Below, in pieces: positions 53,529-59,490 of a DNA stretch of 64,000 nt. The position numbers and the translations under genes were made by a program. The DNA lies in the NCBI RefSeq assembly GCF_005298075.1, contig NZ_SZZH01000003.1, forward strand, positions 186,001 through 250,000, written 5' to 3'. Under the pieces are notes generated by a model. The model did not search any database. It saw nothing but the letters and a program-made list of their open reading frames with translations, and was not told the DNA's origin. How positions within the stretch are numbered: position 1 is the stretch's first letter; each line of letters starts with the position of its first letter. This DNA is from Nakamurella flava (GTDB lineage Bacteria; Actinomycetota; Actinomycetes; Mycobacteriales; Nakamurellaceae).

Positions 53529-53627
53529 TCACCACGACTCGTCGTTACGGGCGTTCCCGTCTCTCGGGAGTGGCCCTGACGACGTACCTCCCGCGGCATA
53601 CAGCGGTGAGTGGGTACCGGGGTCCAC
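53529..53627 (-). CDS. Candidate 32-residue small protein
   Basis: GTG at 53627 opens a 32-codon frame, with GGAGGAG (53636-53642) eight bases upstream, among the best ribosome sites in the window. The peptide begins MDPGTHSPLYAAGG and ends LPRDGNARNDESW. It lacks the Arg/Pro repetition of shadow frames, but third-position GC is about 72%, below that of the long genes here. A stem with T-rich tail lies 26 bases after the stop, and a -35/-10 pair lies upstream (53704-53732). It sits opposite and close to the 6C RNA promoter. I do not recognise a family; function unknown. Confidence 0.45.
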   Translation of the reverse strand: MDPGTHSPLYAAGGTSSGPLPRDGNARNDESW

Positions 53628-53703
53628 GCGGGGAGCTCCTCCACGGGGTGGGCATCACTTCTCTTCCGCGATGTCCCTGGCCGGGCGGGGGTCCCTGTCA
53701 ACA

Positions 53704-53732
53704 GTGATACCCGCGTCCGACGTCGTCGGCAA
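53704..53732 (-). promoter_or_regulatory. Candidate promoter for the small leftward gene
   Basis: Read leftward: TTGCCG (53732-53727), 17-base spacer, TATCAC (53709-53704), each 4 of 6 to consensus. The predicted start near 53697 would leave a leader of about 70 bases before the GTG at 53627. Confidence 0.35.
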
Positions 53733-53838
53733 CCGCCACGACGGCGTTCCCCCGGCCGGACCGATTCAGACGCCCCCGATCGAGTCAACAGACGAGGTGG
53801 GCAACCGGGAGAACACGGCAATGCCCTGCGTGCCATAG

Positions 53839-53868
53839 GTGACGAATGGCTGGGCTCGGGTCTACAGT
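53839..53868 (+). promoter_or_regulatory. Promoter of the 6C RNA
   Basis: GTGACG (53839-53844), 18-base spacer, TACAGT (53863-53868). The predicted transcription start six to seven bases later coincides with the first base of the 6C stem at 53875, which supports the assignment. Confidence 0.65.
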
Positions 53869-53874
53869 GAAGTC

Positions 53875-53980
53875 GTCGGTTTCCACCCCCCCGGAACCGA
53901 CCATCGGGTTCAGCTCAACCCCCCGGAGCTGAACCCCCGCGGCCCCCGCCCTCCCCCCTGGCGGGGGCCGCCCCTTTTCT
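53875..53980 (+). ncRNA. 6C small RNA
   Basis: Two stem-loops with C-only loops define the actinobacterial 6C family. Stem 1 pairs 53875-53884 with 53893-53901 (one bulged T) around a loop with seven C. Stem 2 pairs 53907-53916 with 53926-53935 around a loop containing six C. A third, terminator stem (53939-53950 with 53960-53971) is followed by CCCTTTTCTC. The position just upstream of ssd matches the mycobacterial 6C RNA near Rv3660c. In mycobacteria the C-rich loops base-pair with G-rich ribosome sites of target mRNAs, so post-transcriptional control is expected. Confidence 0.9.
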
Positions 53981-54013
53981 CGGGTCGGCCCGGCGATGTG
54001 CTCCGCTCGGCGA

Positions 54014-54047
54014 TCATCCACACAGCCGGCGACGGTAGTTGTCCACA
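54014..54047 (+). promoter_or_regulatory. Pair of DnaA-box-like sites upstream of ssd
   Basis: TTGTCCACA (54039-54047) is an exact match to the actinobacterial DnaA box, and TCATCCACA (54014-54022) matches the E. coli-type TTATCCACA box at eight of nine positions. They lie in the same orientation, 25 bases apart, between the 6C terminator and the ssd start at 54151. Confidence 0.45.
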
Positions 54048-54150
54048 TCCCCGATATCCGTCCCCACCTGCGGTCGGCCCGTGGTGGGTGAGTGTTGCTG
54101 TGACGTTCCCTGGGTTCCTCGCTGACGGCGCACCCCGGGGAGACGAACAC

Positions 54151-55215
54151 ATGCCACGCCCGCTGTTGATCACGGCCGACGACCACCTGCTCGACGACGT
54201 ACTCCGGATGGCCGCGGCCGCCGGCGTCGAGCTCACCCACAGTCGCGACGCCGGGTGCCGGACGGCCTGGCGCGACGCCCCGACGGTGCTGGTCGACGAG
54301 GAGCTCGTCGGTGAGCTGGTGGCCGCCCGGCTCGGCCGGCGGCCCGGTGTCGTGGTCCTCGCCCGGTCCGCCCCCACCCCGGCCACCTGGTCGGCCTCCG
54401 TCGCCCTGGGCGTCGATCGGGTCCTGGAGATCGGACAGGGCGATGTCGACATCGTCGCCGCCCTCGCCGACACCGTCGCCGGCGGTCCAGACGATGGTCG
54501 GTGCATCGCGGTGGTCGGCGGATGCGGCGGGGCGGGCGCCACGGTGTTCGCGCTCGCACTGGCCGCCGCGGCCGTGCGGGACCAGCCGGAGGTCCTGCTC
54601 ATGGATGCCGACCCGACCGGCTCCGGCCTCGACGCGCTGGTGGGCATCGAGGATCGACCGGGCGTCCGCTGGACCGACCTGACCGCACCCACCGGACGGC
54701 TGGACGCGCACACCCTGCTGCGGGCGGTGCCGGCGGCGTCCTCCGGTGGTGGGCGGATCCCGGTCCTGGCCTACCCGCCGGGGCGGGTCGAGCCGGTGGA
54801 CGCCGCCGTGGCTGAGGTGGTCCTCGACGGCTGTCGCCGGGCCGGGGTGCTGACCATCGTCGACCTGCCGCGGCATCCGCAACCGGTCACCGACCGGGTG
54901 CTGGAACGAGCGGACCTGACGGTGCTGGTGGTGCCGGCCGACGTGCGGGCGTGCCTGGCCGCCCGCCGGCTGATCCCGGTCCTGTCCGAATCCGCCGGCC
55001 GGTGCGGTGTCGTGGTTCGCGGCCCCTCGCCCGGCGGACTGAGCGCGCAGGAGGTCGCCGACGTGCTGGACCTGCCGCTCTGGGCCAGGATGCGGGCGCT
55101 CCCGGCCGTGGCCCGGGACGGCGAGCGCGGGATCGTCCCGTCCGGCGGCCCCCGGGATGCCCTCGGTCGGGCTGCCGGCGCGGTCCTGGACCTGCTCGAT
55201 CCGGTCGCGGTGTGA
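54151..55215 (+). CDS. ssd: Ssd/CpaE-like septum-site and Tad-pilus ATPase-fold protein
   Basis: A 354-residue protein. An N-terminal receiver-like part (LLITADDHLLDDVLRMAAAAGVE, about 1-95) precedes a MinD-like domain: CIAVVGGCGGAGATVFALALA is a deviant P-loop in which both signature lysines are missing, LLMDADPTGSGLDALVG, and VDLPRHPQPVTDRVLERADLTVLVVPADV. M. tuberculosis Ssd (Rv3660c) has similar length and heads the tad genes; it affects septum formation and dormancy responses. ATG 54151 was selected; the frame extends to 53839 across the 6C RNA. The stop overlaps tadA (GTGA). Confidence 0.9.
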   Translation: MPRPLLITADDHLLDDVLRMAAAAGVELTHSRDAGCRTAWRDAPTVLVDEELVGELVAARLGRRPGVVVLARSAPTPATWSASVALGVDRVLEIGQGDVDIVAALADTVAGGPDDGRCIAVVGGCGGAGATVFALALAAAAVRDQPEVLLMDADPTGSGLDALVGIEDRPGVRWTDLTAPTGRLDAHTLLRAVPAASSGGGRIPVLAYPPGRVEPVDAAVAEVVLDGCRRAGVLTIVDLPRHPQPVTDRVLERADLTVLVVPADVRACLAARRLIPVLSESAGRCGVVVRGPSPGGLSAQEVADVLDLPLWARMRALPAVARDGERGIVPSGGPRDALGRAAGAVLDLLDPVAV

Positions 55216-56366
55216 GCGCCGACCTGATCGAGCGCGTGCAGCGCCGGCTGGTGCGTGACGGCGCCGCCCCCACGTCCACCGCACTCGCCACGGCCATCCG
55301 GGCCGAGTCCGCCGGACTGCTCAGCGACGCCGAGCTCCTGCGGCTCATCCGGTTGCTGCAACGCGAACTCGTCGGCAGCGGCCCGCTCAGTGAACTGCTG
55401 GCCGACCCGGCCACCACCGACGTCGTCGTCAACGGACCGGACGATGTGCGGGTCGACCGGGGTCACGGCTGGGAAGCGACCGACATCCGGTTCCCGGACG
55501 ACGCCGCGGTGGCCCGCCTGGCCCGCCGGCTGGCCACCGCGGCCGGTCGCCGACTCGACGACGCCTGTCCCTGGGTGGACGCACGGCTGGCCGACGGCAG
55601 TCGGCTGCACGCCGTCCTGGCCCCGGTGGCCGCGACCGGGACGAGCGTGTCGCTGCGGGTCCTGCGGCCCGTTCGCCACGACCTGACCACCCTCGCAGCC
55701 ACTGGCACCCTCCCGGGCGTCACCCGGGAGGTGCTGGCCGGCATCGTCGCCGCCCGGTTGGCGTTTCTGGTCAGTGGCGGGACCGGTTCGGGCAAGACGA
55801 CCCTGCTGGCCGCGCTCCTCGCCGCGCTCCCACCGGACGAGCGGGTGGTCACGGTCGAGGACGCCGAGGAACTCCGCCCGCCCCATCCGCATCTGGTGCG
55901 TCTGGTCGCCCGGCCCGCGAACGTCGAGGGGGCCGGAGCCGTGGTCCTGCGTGATCTCGTCCGCCAGGCCCTCCGGATGCGGCCCGACCGCATCGTGGTC
56001 GGCGAGGTCCGGGGTTTGGAGGTCGTCGATCTGCTGGCCGCCCTCAACACCGGCCACGACGGCGGCGCCGGGACGGTCCACGCCAACACCGCCGCCGACG
56101 TACCGGCCCGCATCGAGGCGCTGGCCGCCCTCGGCGGCGTCGGCCGGTCGGCCGTGCACGCCCAGCTCGCCGGCGCCGTGCAGATCGTCCTGCACATGAC
56201 CCGGGGCGCGGCCGGTCGCGAACTGGTCGAGATCGCTGTGCTGCAGCGCGGTTCCGACGGCCTGGTGTCGGCCGTCCCCGCCGTGCGTCGCGGTGTGCCG
56301 GTCGCCCGGGGCGCGGCGGTGCTGGCCACGGTGCTGGCCGACCGCGGGGTCGGTGTCCCGTGGTGA
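55212..56366 (+). CDS. tadA: TadA/CpaF-type secretion ATPase
   Basis: A 384-residue hexameric ATPase that powers Flp-pilus assembly. It shows DVVVNGPDDVRVDRG (N-terminal domain), DARLADGSRLHAVLAPVA, Walker A SGGTGSGKTTLLAAL (188-202), the Asp box VTVEDAEEL, Walker B RPDRIVVGEVRG (about 262-273) and the His box GHDGGAGTVHANT. GTG 55212 overlaps the ssd stop; its own stop overlaps tadB. It belongs to the shorter actinobacterial TadA group. Confidence 0.94.
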   Translation: MSADLIERVQRRLVRDGAAPTSTALATAIRAESAGLLSDAELLRLIRLLQRELVGSGPLSELLADPATTDVVVNGPDDVRVDRGHGWEATDIRFPDDAAVARLARRLATAAGRRLDDACPWVDARLADGSRLHAVLAPVAATGTSVSLRVLRPVRHDLTTLAATGTLPGVTREVLAGIVAARLAFLVSGGTGSGKTTLLAALLAALPPDERVVTVEDAEELRPPHPHLVRLVARPANVEGAGAVVLRDLVRQALRMRPDRIVVGEVRGLEVVDLLAALNTGHDGGAGTVHANTAADVPARIEALAALGGVGRSAVHAQLAGAVQIVLHMTRGAAGRELVEIAVLQRGSDGLVSAVPAVRRGVPVARGAAVLATVLADRGVGVPW

Positions 56367-57322
56367 CGAAGGCGGTCATCGCGTCCCCGGACGGGGCGGT
56401 CGCCGATGGCTGGCCGGCGTGGGGGACGCCCGGATCGGGCGGACTCTGGTCGGCCCTGGGGTTGTCGTGCCTGGCGGCGGCGCTGTTGCTCTGGCCCTCG
56501 CCGCCCTGCCCGCCCGCCCGCTCCGACCGGGCGTCGGGACGGTCCCGACGCGCGGGACACGGCCCGCGGGTGCGGCTCCGTGCGGACACGATGACCGCGT
56601 GCCTGATGGTCCTGCTGGCGGCGGGGGCCGTCCTGCTGCTGGGGTCGGCCGCCGGGTCGGCGGCGGTCGCGGTGCTCGGCGGGACCGTGACCCTCCTGCT
56701 GCGGTGGGGAGCGGCCGATCGTCGGGGGCGCCGTGAGCTGGTCGAGCTGACCGCGGCGCTGCGCATGGTCGCTCGCGAGCTCCGCGCGGGTGCCTCACCG
56801 GACGCGGCGGTCAGGGCCGCCCTCGCCGGTCGGTCCGGCTCGTCCCGGAGGTCGCGCTCCGGGATCGGAGTACCGGTGACCGATCGCGGACGGGTGGAGC
56901 AGGTGTTGCGGGACCTCGTGGTGCCCGAGGCGGCCGGCCGCGGGCCGTCGACGGGGCCGCCGGACGCCTCACGCCGCCGACGTGGGCCGGTCGACGAGCT
57001 GACCGTCCGGCTCGTGTGCGGCTGGCGCCTGGCGACCCGCACGGGGCTGCCGCTGACCCGGCTCGTCGATGCCGTGGTCGCCGTGGCCGAGGAGCGCACC
57101 ACCGCACTCGACGCGCGACGCGCCGAGGTCGCCGGTCCCCGCCTGTCCGGCTGGGTGCTGGCGGCTCTGCCGATCATGGGACTGCTGCTGGGCAGCGGCA
57201 TGGGGGTCGACCCGTTCGCCGTCCTGCTCGCCCCCAGCGGATGGGGGCCGATCCTGCTGCTCACCGGCACCGTCCTGACCGCCGCCGGCCTGCTCTGGTC
57301 CGCGCGCATCGTCCGGCGATGA
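56363..57322 (+). CDS. tadB: TadB-like pilus platform protein
   Basis: A 319-residue membrane protein (start GTG 56363 overlapping the tadA stop; GTG 56360 is also possible). The first 55 residues hold one hydrophobic stretch, followed by two more at about 77-115, then the T2SF-type cytoplasmic helical segment (ELTAALRMVARELRAGASPDAAVRAAL and VRLVCGWRLATRTGLPLTRLVDAVV) and two C-terminal helices. The Arg-rich insert at about 150-205 is probably disordered. It assembles with TadC at the inner membrane to take up prepilin. Confidence 0.88.
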   Translation: MTKAVIASPDGAVADGWPAWGTPGSGGLWSALGLSCLAAALLLWPSPPCPPARSDRASGRSRRAGHGPRVRLRADTMTACLMVLLAAGAVLLLGSAAGSAAVAVLGGTVTLLLRWGAADRRGRRELVELTAALRMVARELRAGASPDAAVRAALAGRSGSSRRSRSGIGVPVTDRGRVEQVLRDLVVPEAAGRGPSTGPPDASRRRRGPVDELTVRLVCGWRLATRTGLPLTRLVDAVVAVAEERTTALDARRAEVAGPRLSGWVLAALPIMGLLLGSGMGVDPFAVLLAPSGWGPILLLTGTVLTAAGLLWSARIVRR

Positions 57323-58119
57323 CCCCCGCCGCTCCGTACGCCCTGGTCGTGCTCGGACTGTCCTTACTGCTCTGGCCCCCGCCGCCGAACGGGGGGCGTC
57401 TGCGGACGCCGTCGACGGGCCGTGGCGGCTGGCGGGCGCGGATCGGACTGGACGACGACGATCCGTCCGCGCGACGGCGCGCCGACCTGATCGCCGGGAT
57501 CGGGCCGGCCCTGGTCATCGTGCTCATCGCCCCCGAGGCCTGGTGGCTGGTGGTGCTCGCGGCGGCGGTGGTGGTGATCCGTCGACGAGCGGCCCGCCGC
57601 TCCCGCGGGTCGTCCTCACGTCGGCAGGCCGACCTGGCCGTGCACCACGAACTGGTCGCCGCCTGTCTCGACGCGGGCATGCCCATCGGGGCTGCGCTGC
57701 GGGCCGTGGCCGATGCGCTGCCGTCGCCCCCGCCTCGGGCCGACGGGACGGCGGCTCCGGCCGGTGGTGACACCACCGCCGAGGCGCAGGCCGACCGGGT
57801 GCTCGAGGCCGTCGCGGCGATGCTCGAGCTGGGGGCCGGCCCCGACGCGGCCTGGAAACCGGCGGACGACGACCCGGACCTGCGTCCGCTGGCGTCCGCC
57901 GCCCGCCGTTCGGCACTGGGGGGTGCGGGCCTGGCCGACGCCGTCCGCGAGCAGGCCCGGGCGCTCCGGGCCCAGGTCGAGACCGCGGAGCGCCAGGCCA
58001 CCGGCCGCGCCGGTGTGCTCATGGTCGCCCCGCTCGGCGTGTGCTTCCTGCCGGCCTTCCTGTGCCTCGGTCTCGCCCCGGTCGTGCTGGGCCTCATCGG
58101 CCAACTCGACCTGTTCTGA
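57319..58119 (+). CDS. tadC: TadC-like pilus platform protein
   Basis: A 266-residue membrane protein with a hydrophobic N-terminus (YALVVLGLSLLLWPPPP), two helices at about 56-88, a T2SF-type cytoplasmic segment (VHHELVAACLDAGMPIGAALRAVADAL ... LADAVREQARALRAQVETAERQ) and a final hydrophobic block (APLGVCFLPAFLCLGLAPVVLGLIG). ATG 57319 overlaps the tadB stop (ATGA). Partner of TadB in the pilus machine. Confidence 0.88.
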   Translation: MTPAAPYALVVLGLSLLLWPPPPNGGRLRTPSTGRGGWRARIGLDDDDPSARRRADLIAGIGPALVIVLIAPEAWWLVVLAAAVVVIRRRAARRSRGSSSRRQADLAVHHELVAACLDAGMPIGAALRAVADALPSPPPRADGTAAPAGGDTTAEAQADRVLEAVAAMLELGAGPDAAWKPADDDPDLRPLASAARRSALGGAGLADAVREQARALRAQVETAERQATGRAGVLMVAPLGVCFLPAFLCLGLAPVVLGLIGQLDLF

Positions 58120-58129
58120 CGCCGGCCGG

Positions 58130-58157
58130 CTGTCCACATCCCGGACGGCTGTCCACA
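58130..58157 (+). promoter_or_regulatory. Two CTGTCCACA repeats in the pilin leader
   Basis: CTGTCCACA occurs at 58130-58138 and 58149-58157 within a 12-base direct repeat CGGCTGTCCACA. The TGTCCACA core is the same as in the exact box before ssd. The repeats lie between tadC and the pilin gene, about 100 bases before its start. Confidence 0.4.
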
Positions 58158-58251
58158 AGCACACGATCGTTCTGCCGCGATCACACCCGTTGCCGCACAG
58201 TCGATGTCACCACTCCGGGAGCCGTTCCCGGAACGCTGGAAGGAGTCCGCC

Positions 58252-58581
58252 ATGACCGTCAGCCCACCGACCGCCGTCGGAACCACCGACACCCACGAAT
58301 CCGGCTGTTCCGGCCAGGTGTCGATGCTGCGGCGGTGGTCACGCCGGCCGGCCGCCGCCGGTAACCCGTCGGCCCTGGCGGACGCCACCGGTGCGACAGC
58401 CGGCCCCGCGGCCGGCCCGGCCGGCCCGGCCGGCGACGCCGGGATGAGCACGGTCGAGTACGCGGTGGGGACGGTGGTGGCCGCGGCGTTCGCGGCGGTG
58501 CTGTACAAGATCGTCACCGGCGACTCCGTGGTGGCCGGCCTGACGAACCTCGTCGAGTCCGCGCTGTCCTCGACGTTCTGA
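58252..58581 (+). CDS. Flp-type pilin, DUF4244 family
   Basis: A 109-residue prepilin. An Ala/Gly/Pro-rich leader of about 65 residues ends at GDAG, followed by MSTVEYAVGTVVAAAFAAVLYKIV: Gly before Met and Glu at +5 of the mature part is the class III prepilin cleavage pattern. The mature pilin would be about 44 residues. ATG 58252 has GGAAGGAG seven bases upstream; the in-frame ATG at 58204 lacks it. The homologue in M. tuberculosis is Rv3656c. No prepilin peptidase gene is in the window. Confidence 0.9.
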   Translation: MTVSPPTAVGTTDTHESGCSGQVSMLRRWSRRPAAAGNPSALADATGATAGPAAGPAGPAGDAGMSTVEYAVGTVVAAAFAAVLYKIVTGDSVVAGLTNLVESALSSTF

Positions 58582-58586
58582 CCACC

Positions 58587-59003
58587 GTGCCCACTCGCCC
58601 GTCCCGGCGTCCGGTCGGCCGGTCGACCCGCGTTGTCGCCACCGGCCCACCGACATCCGGGGACGACCGGGGTGCGGTGACCGTCGAGGCGGCCCTGGCG
58701 CTGTCCGTGCTGGCGGTCGTCCTGGCGGGGGCACTGGCGGCGATCGTCTGCCTGATGGGCCATCTGCGCTGTGTGGACGCGGCCCGGGAGGCAGCGCGGC
58801 TGGCCGCCCGCGACGACACCGGGGCGGCGGCGGCTGTCGTGCGGGCTGCGGCCCCGGACGGGGCCGAGCTGCGATTGGACCGCGCCGACGGTCTGGTCAC
58901 CGCGACGGTCACCAGCCGGGCGGCCGGGGGCCTGCTGCCCGGCATCCAGCTGTCGGCGTCCGCGGTGGCGGCGGTCGAACCGCGACCCGGGGCGACCCGG
59001 TGA
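58587..59003 (+). CDS. tadE: TadE-like pseudopilin
   Basis: A 138-residue protein (GTG 58587). After 25 polar residues comes DRGAVTVEAALALSVLAVVLAGALAAIVCL, the TadE N-terminal helix with the conserved Glu, then AAREAARLAARDDTGAAAAVVRA, and a small extracytoplasmic domain. TadE pseudopilins help assemble Flp pili. It starts five bases after the pilin stop and its stop overlaps the next gene (GTGA). Confidence 0.88.
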   Translation: MPTRPSRRPVGRSTRVVATGPPTSGDDRGAVTVEAALALSVLAVVLAGALAAIVCLMGHLRCVDAAREAARLAARDDTGAAAAVVRAAAPDGAELRLDRADGLVTATVTSRAAGGLLPGIQLSASAVAAVEPRPGATR

Positions 59004-59473
59004 TCGCGTGGCCGGGGATTCGGCCGGGGTCAGCGGTCCGTGGGGCTGGCCGATGGCCGTCGGAAGAGCGCGCCGGAGAGGCGGACGCGGGTGTGGCGAC
59101 GGTGCTGGTCGCGGCGGGTCTGGCGGCGCTGCTGGTGGTGCTGGTGGCGGCCACCTGGCTGGCGGCGGCGGTGACGGCGCGGCACCGGGCCGGGGCGGCG
59201 GCCGATCTGGCGGCGCTGGCCGGGGCGGCCGTGGTGGTGCGCGGGGCCGACGCCGTCTGCGCCGCCGCGGTCCGGGTGGCGGAGGCGAACGGGGCCGGCC
59301 TCGACTCCTGCCGCGTCACCGGGGTCACCGTCCGCGTCACCACCACGGTCGACGTCCGGGTCGGGCCGGTCGACGGTTCCGCCGACGGACGGGCCCAGGC
59401 CGGCCCGGTGTCGGACGTCGGGGTCCGCGCCGCGGGCGGGTCCGGCGACGACGCGGTCCCGGATGCACCGTGA
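59000..59473 (+). CDS. TadE-like protein of helicase/secretion neighbourhood (Rv3654c-like)
   Basis: A 157-residue protein (GTG 59000). DAGVATVLVAAGLAALLVVLVAATWLAAAV is a pseudopilin-like helix and HRAGAAADLAALAGAAVVV is the conserved alpha-helical extension of this family. The remainder is an extracytoplasmic domain with two Cys (VCAAA, DSCRV) and a disordered tail. It is the last tad gene; the helicase converges 18 bases later, as in mycobacteria. Role in the pilus is inferred from position. Confidence 0.85.
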   Translation: MIAWPGIRPGSAVRGAGRWPSEERAGEADAGVATVLVAAGLAALLVVLVAATWLAAAVTARHRAGAAADLAALAGAAVVVRGADAVCAAAVRVAEANGAGLDSCRVTGVTVRVTTTVDVRVGPVDGSADGRAQAGPVSDVGVRAAGGSGDDAVPDAP

Positions 59474-59490
59474 CCTGGCCGCCGGAACGG

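Noticed and set aside
53296-53838. A 180-codon rightward frame between the Fic-like gene and the 6C RNA
   Set aside because: It runs through the 53470-53503 hairpin and the 32-codon candidate, has low-complexity composition and no ribosome site.
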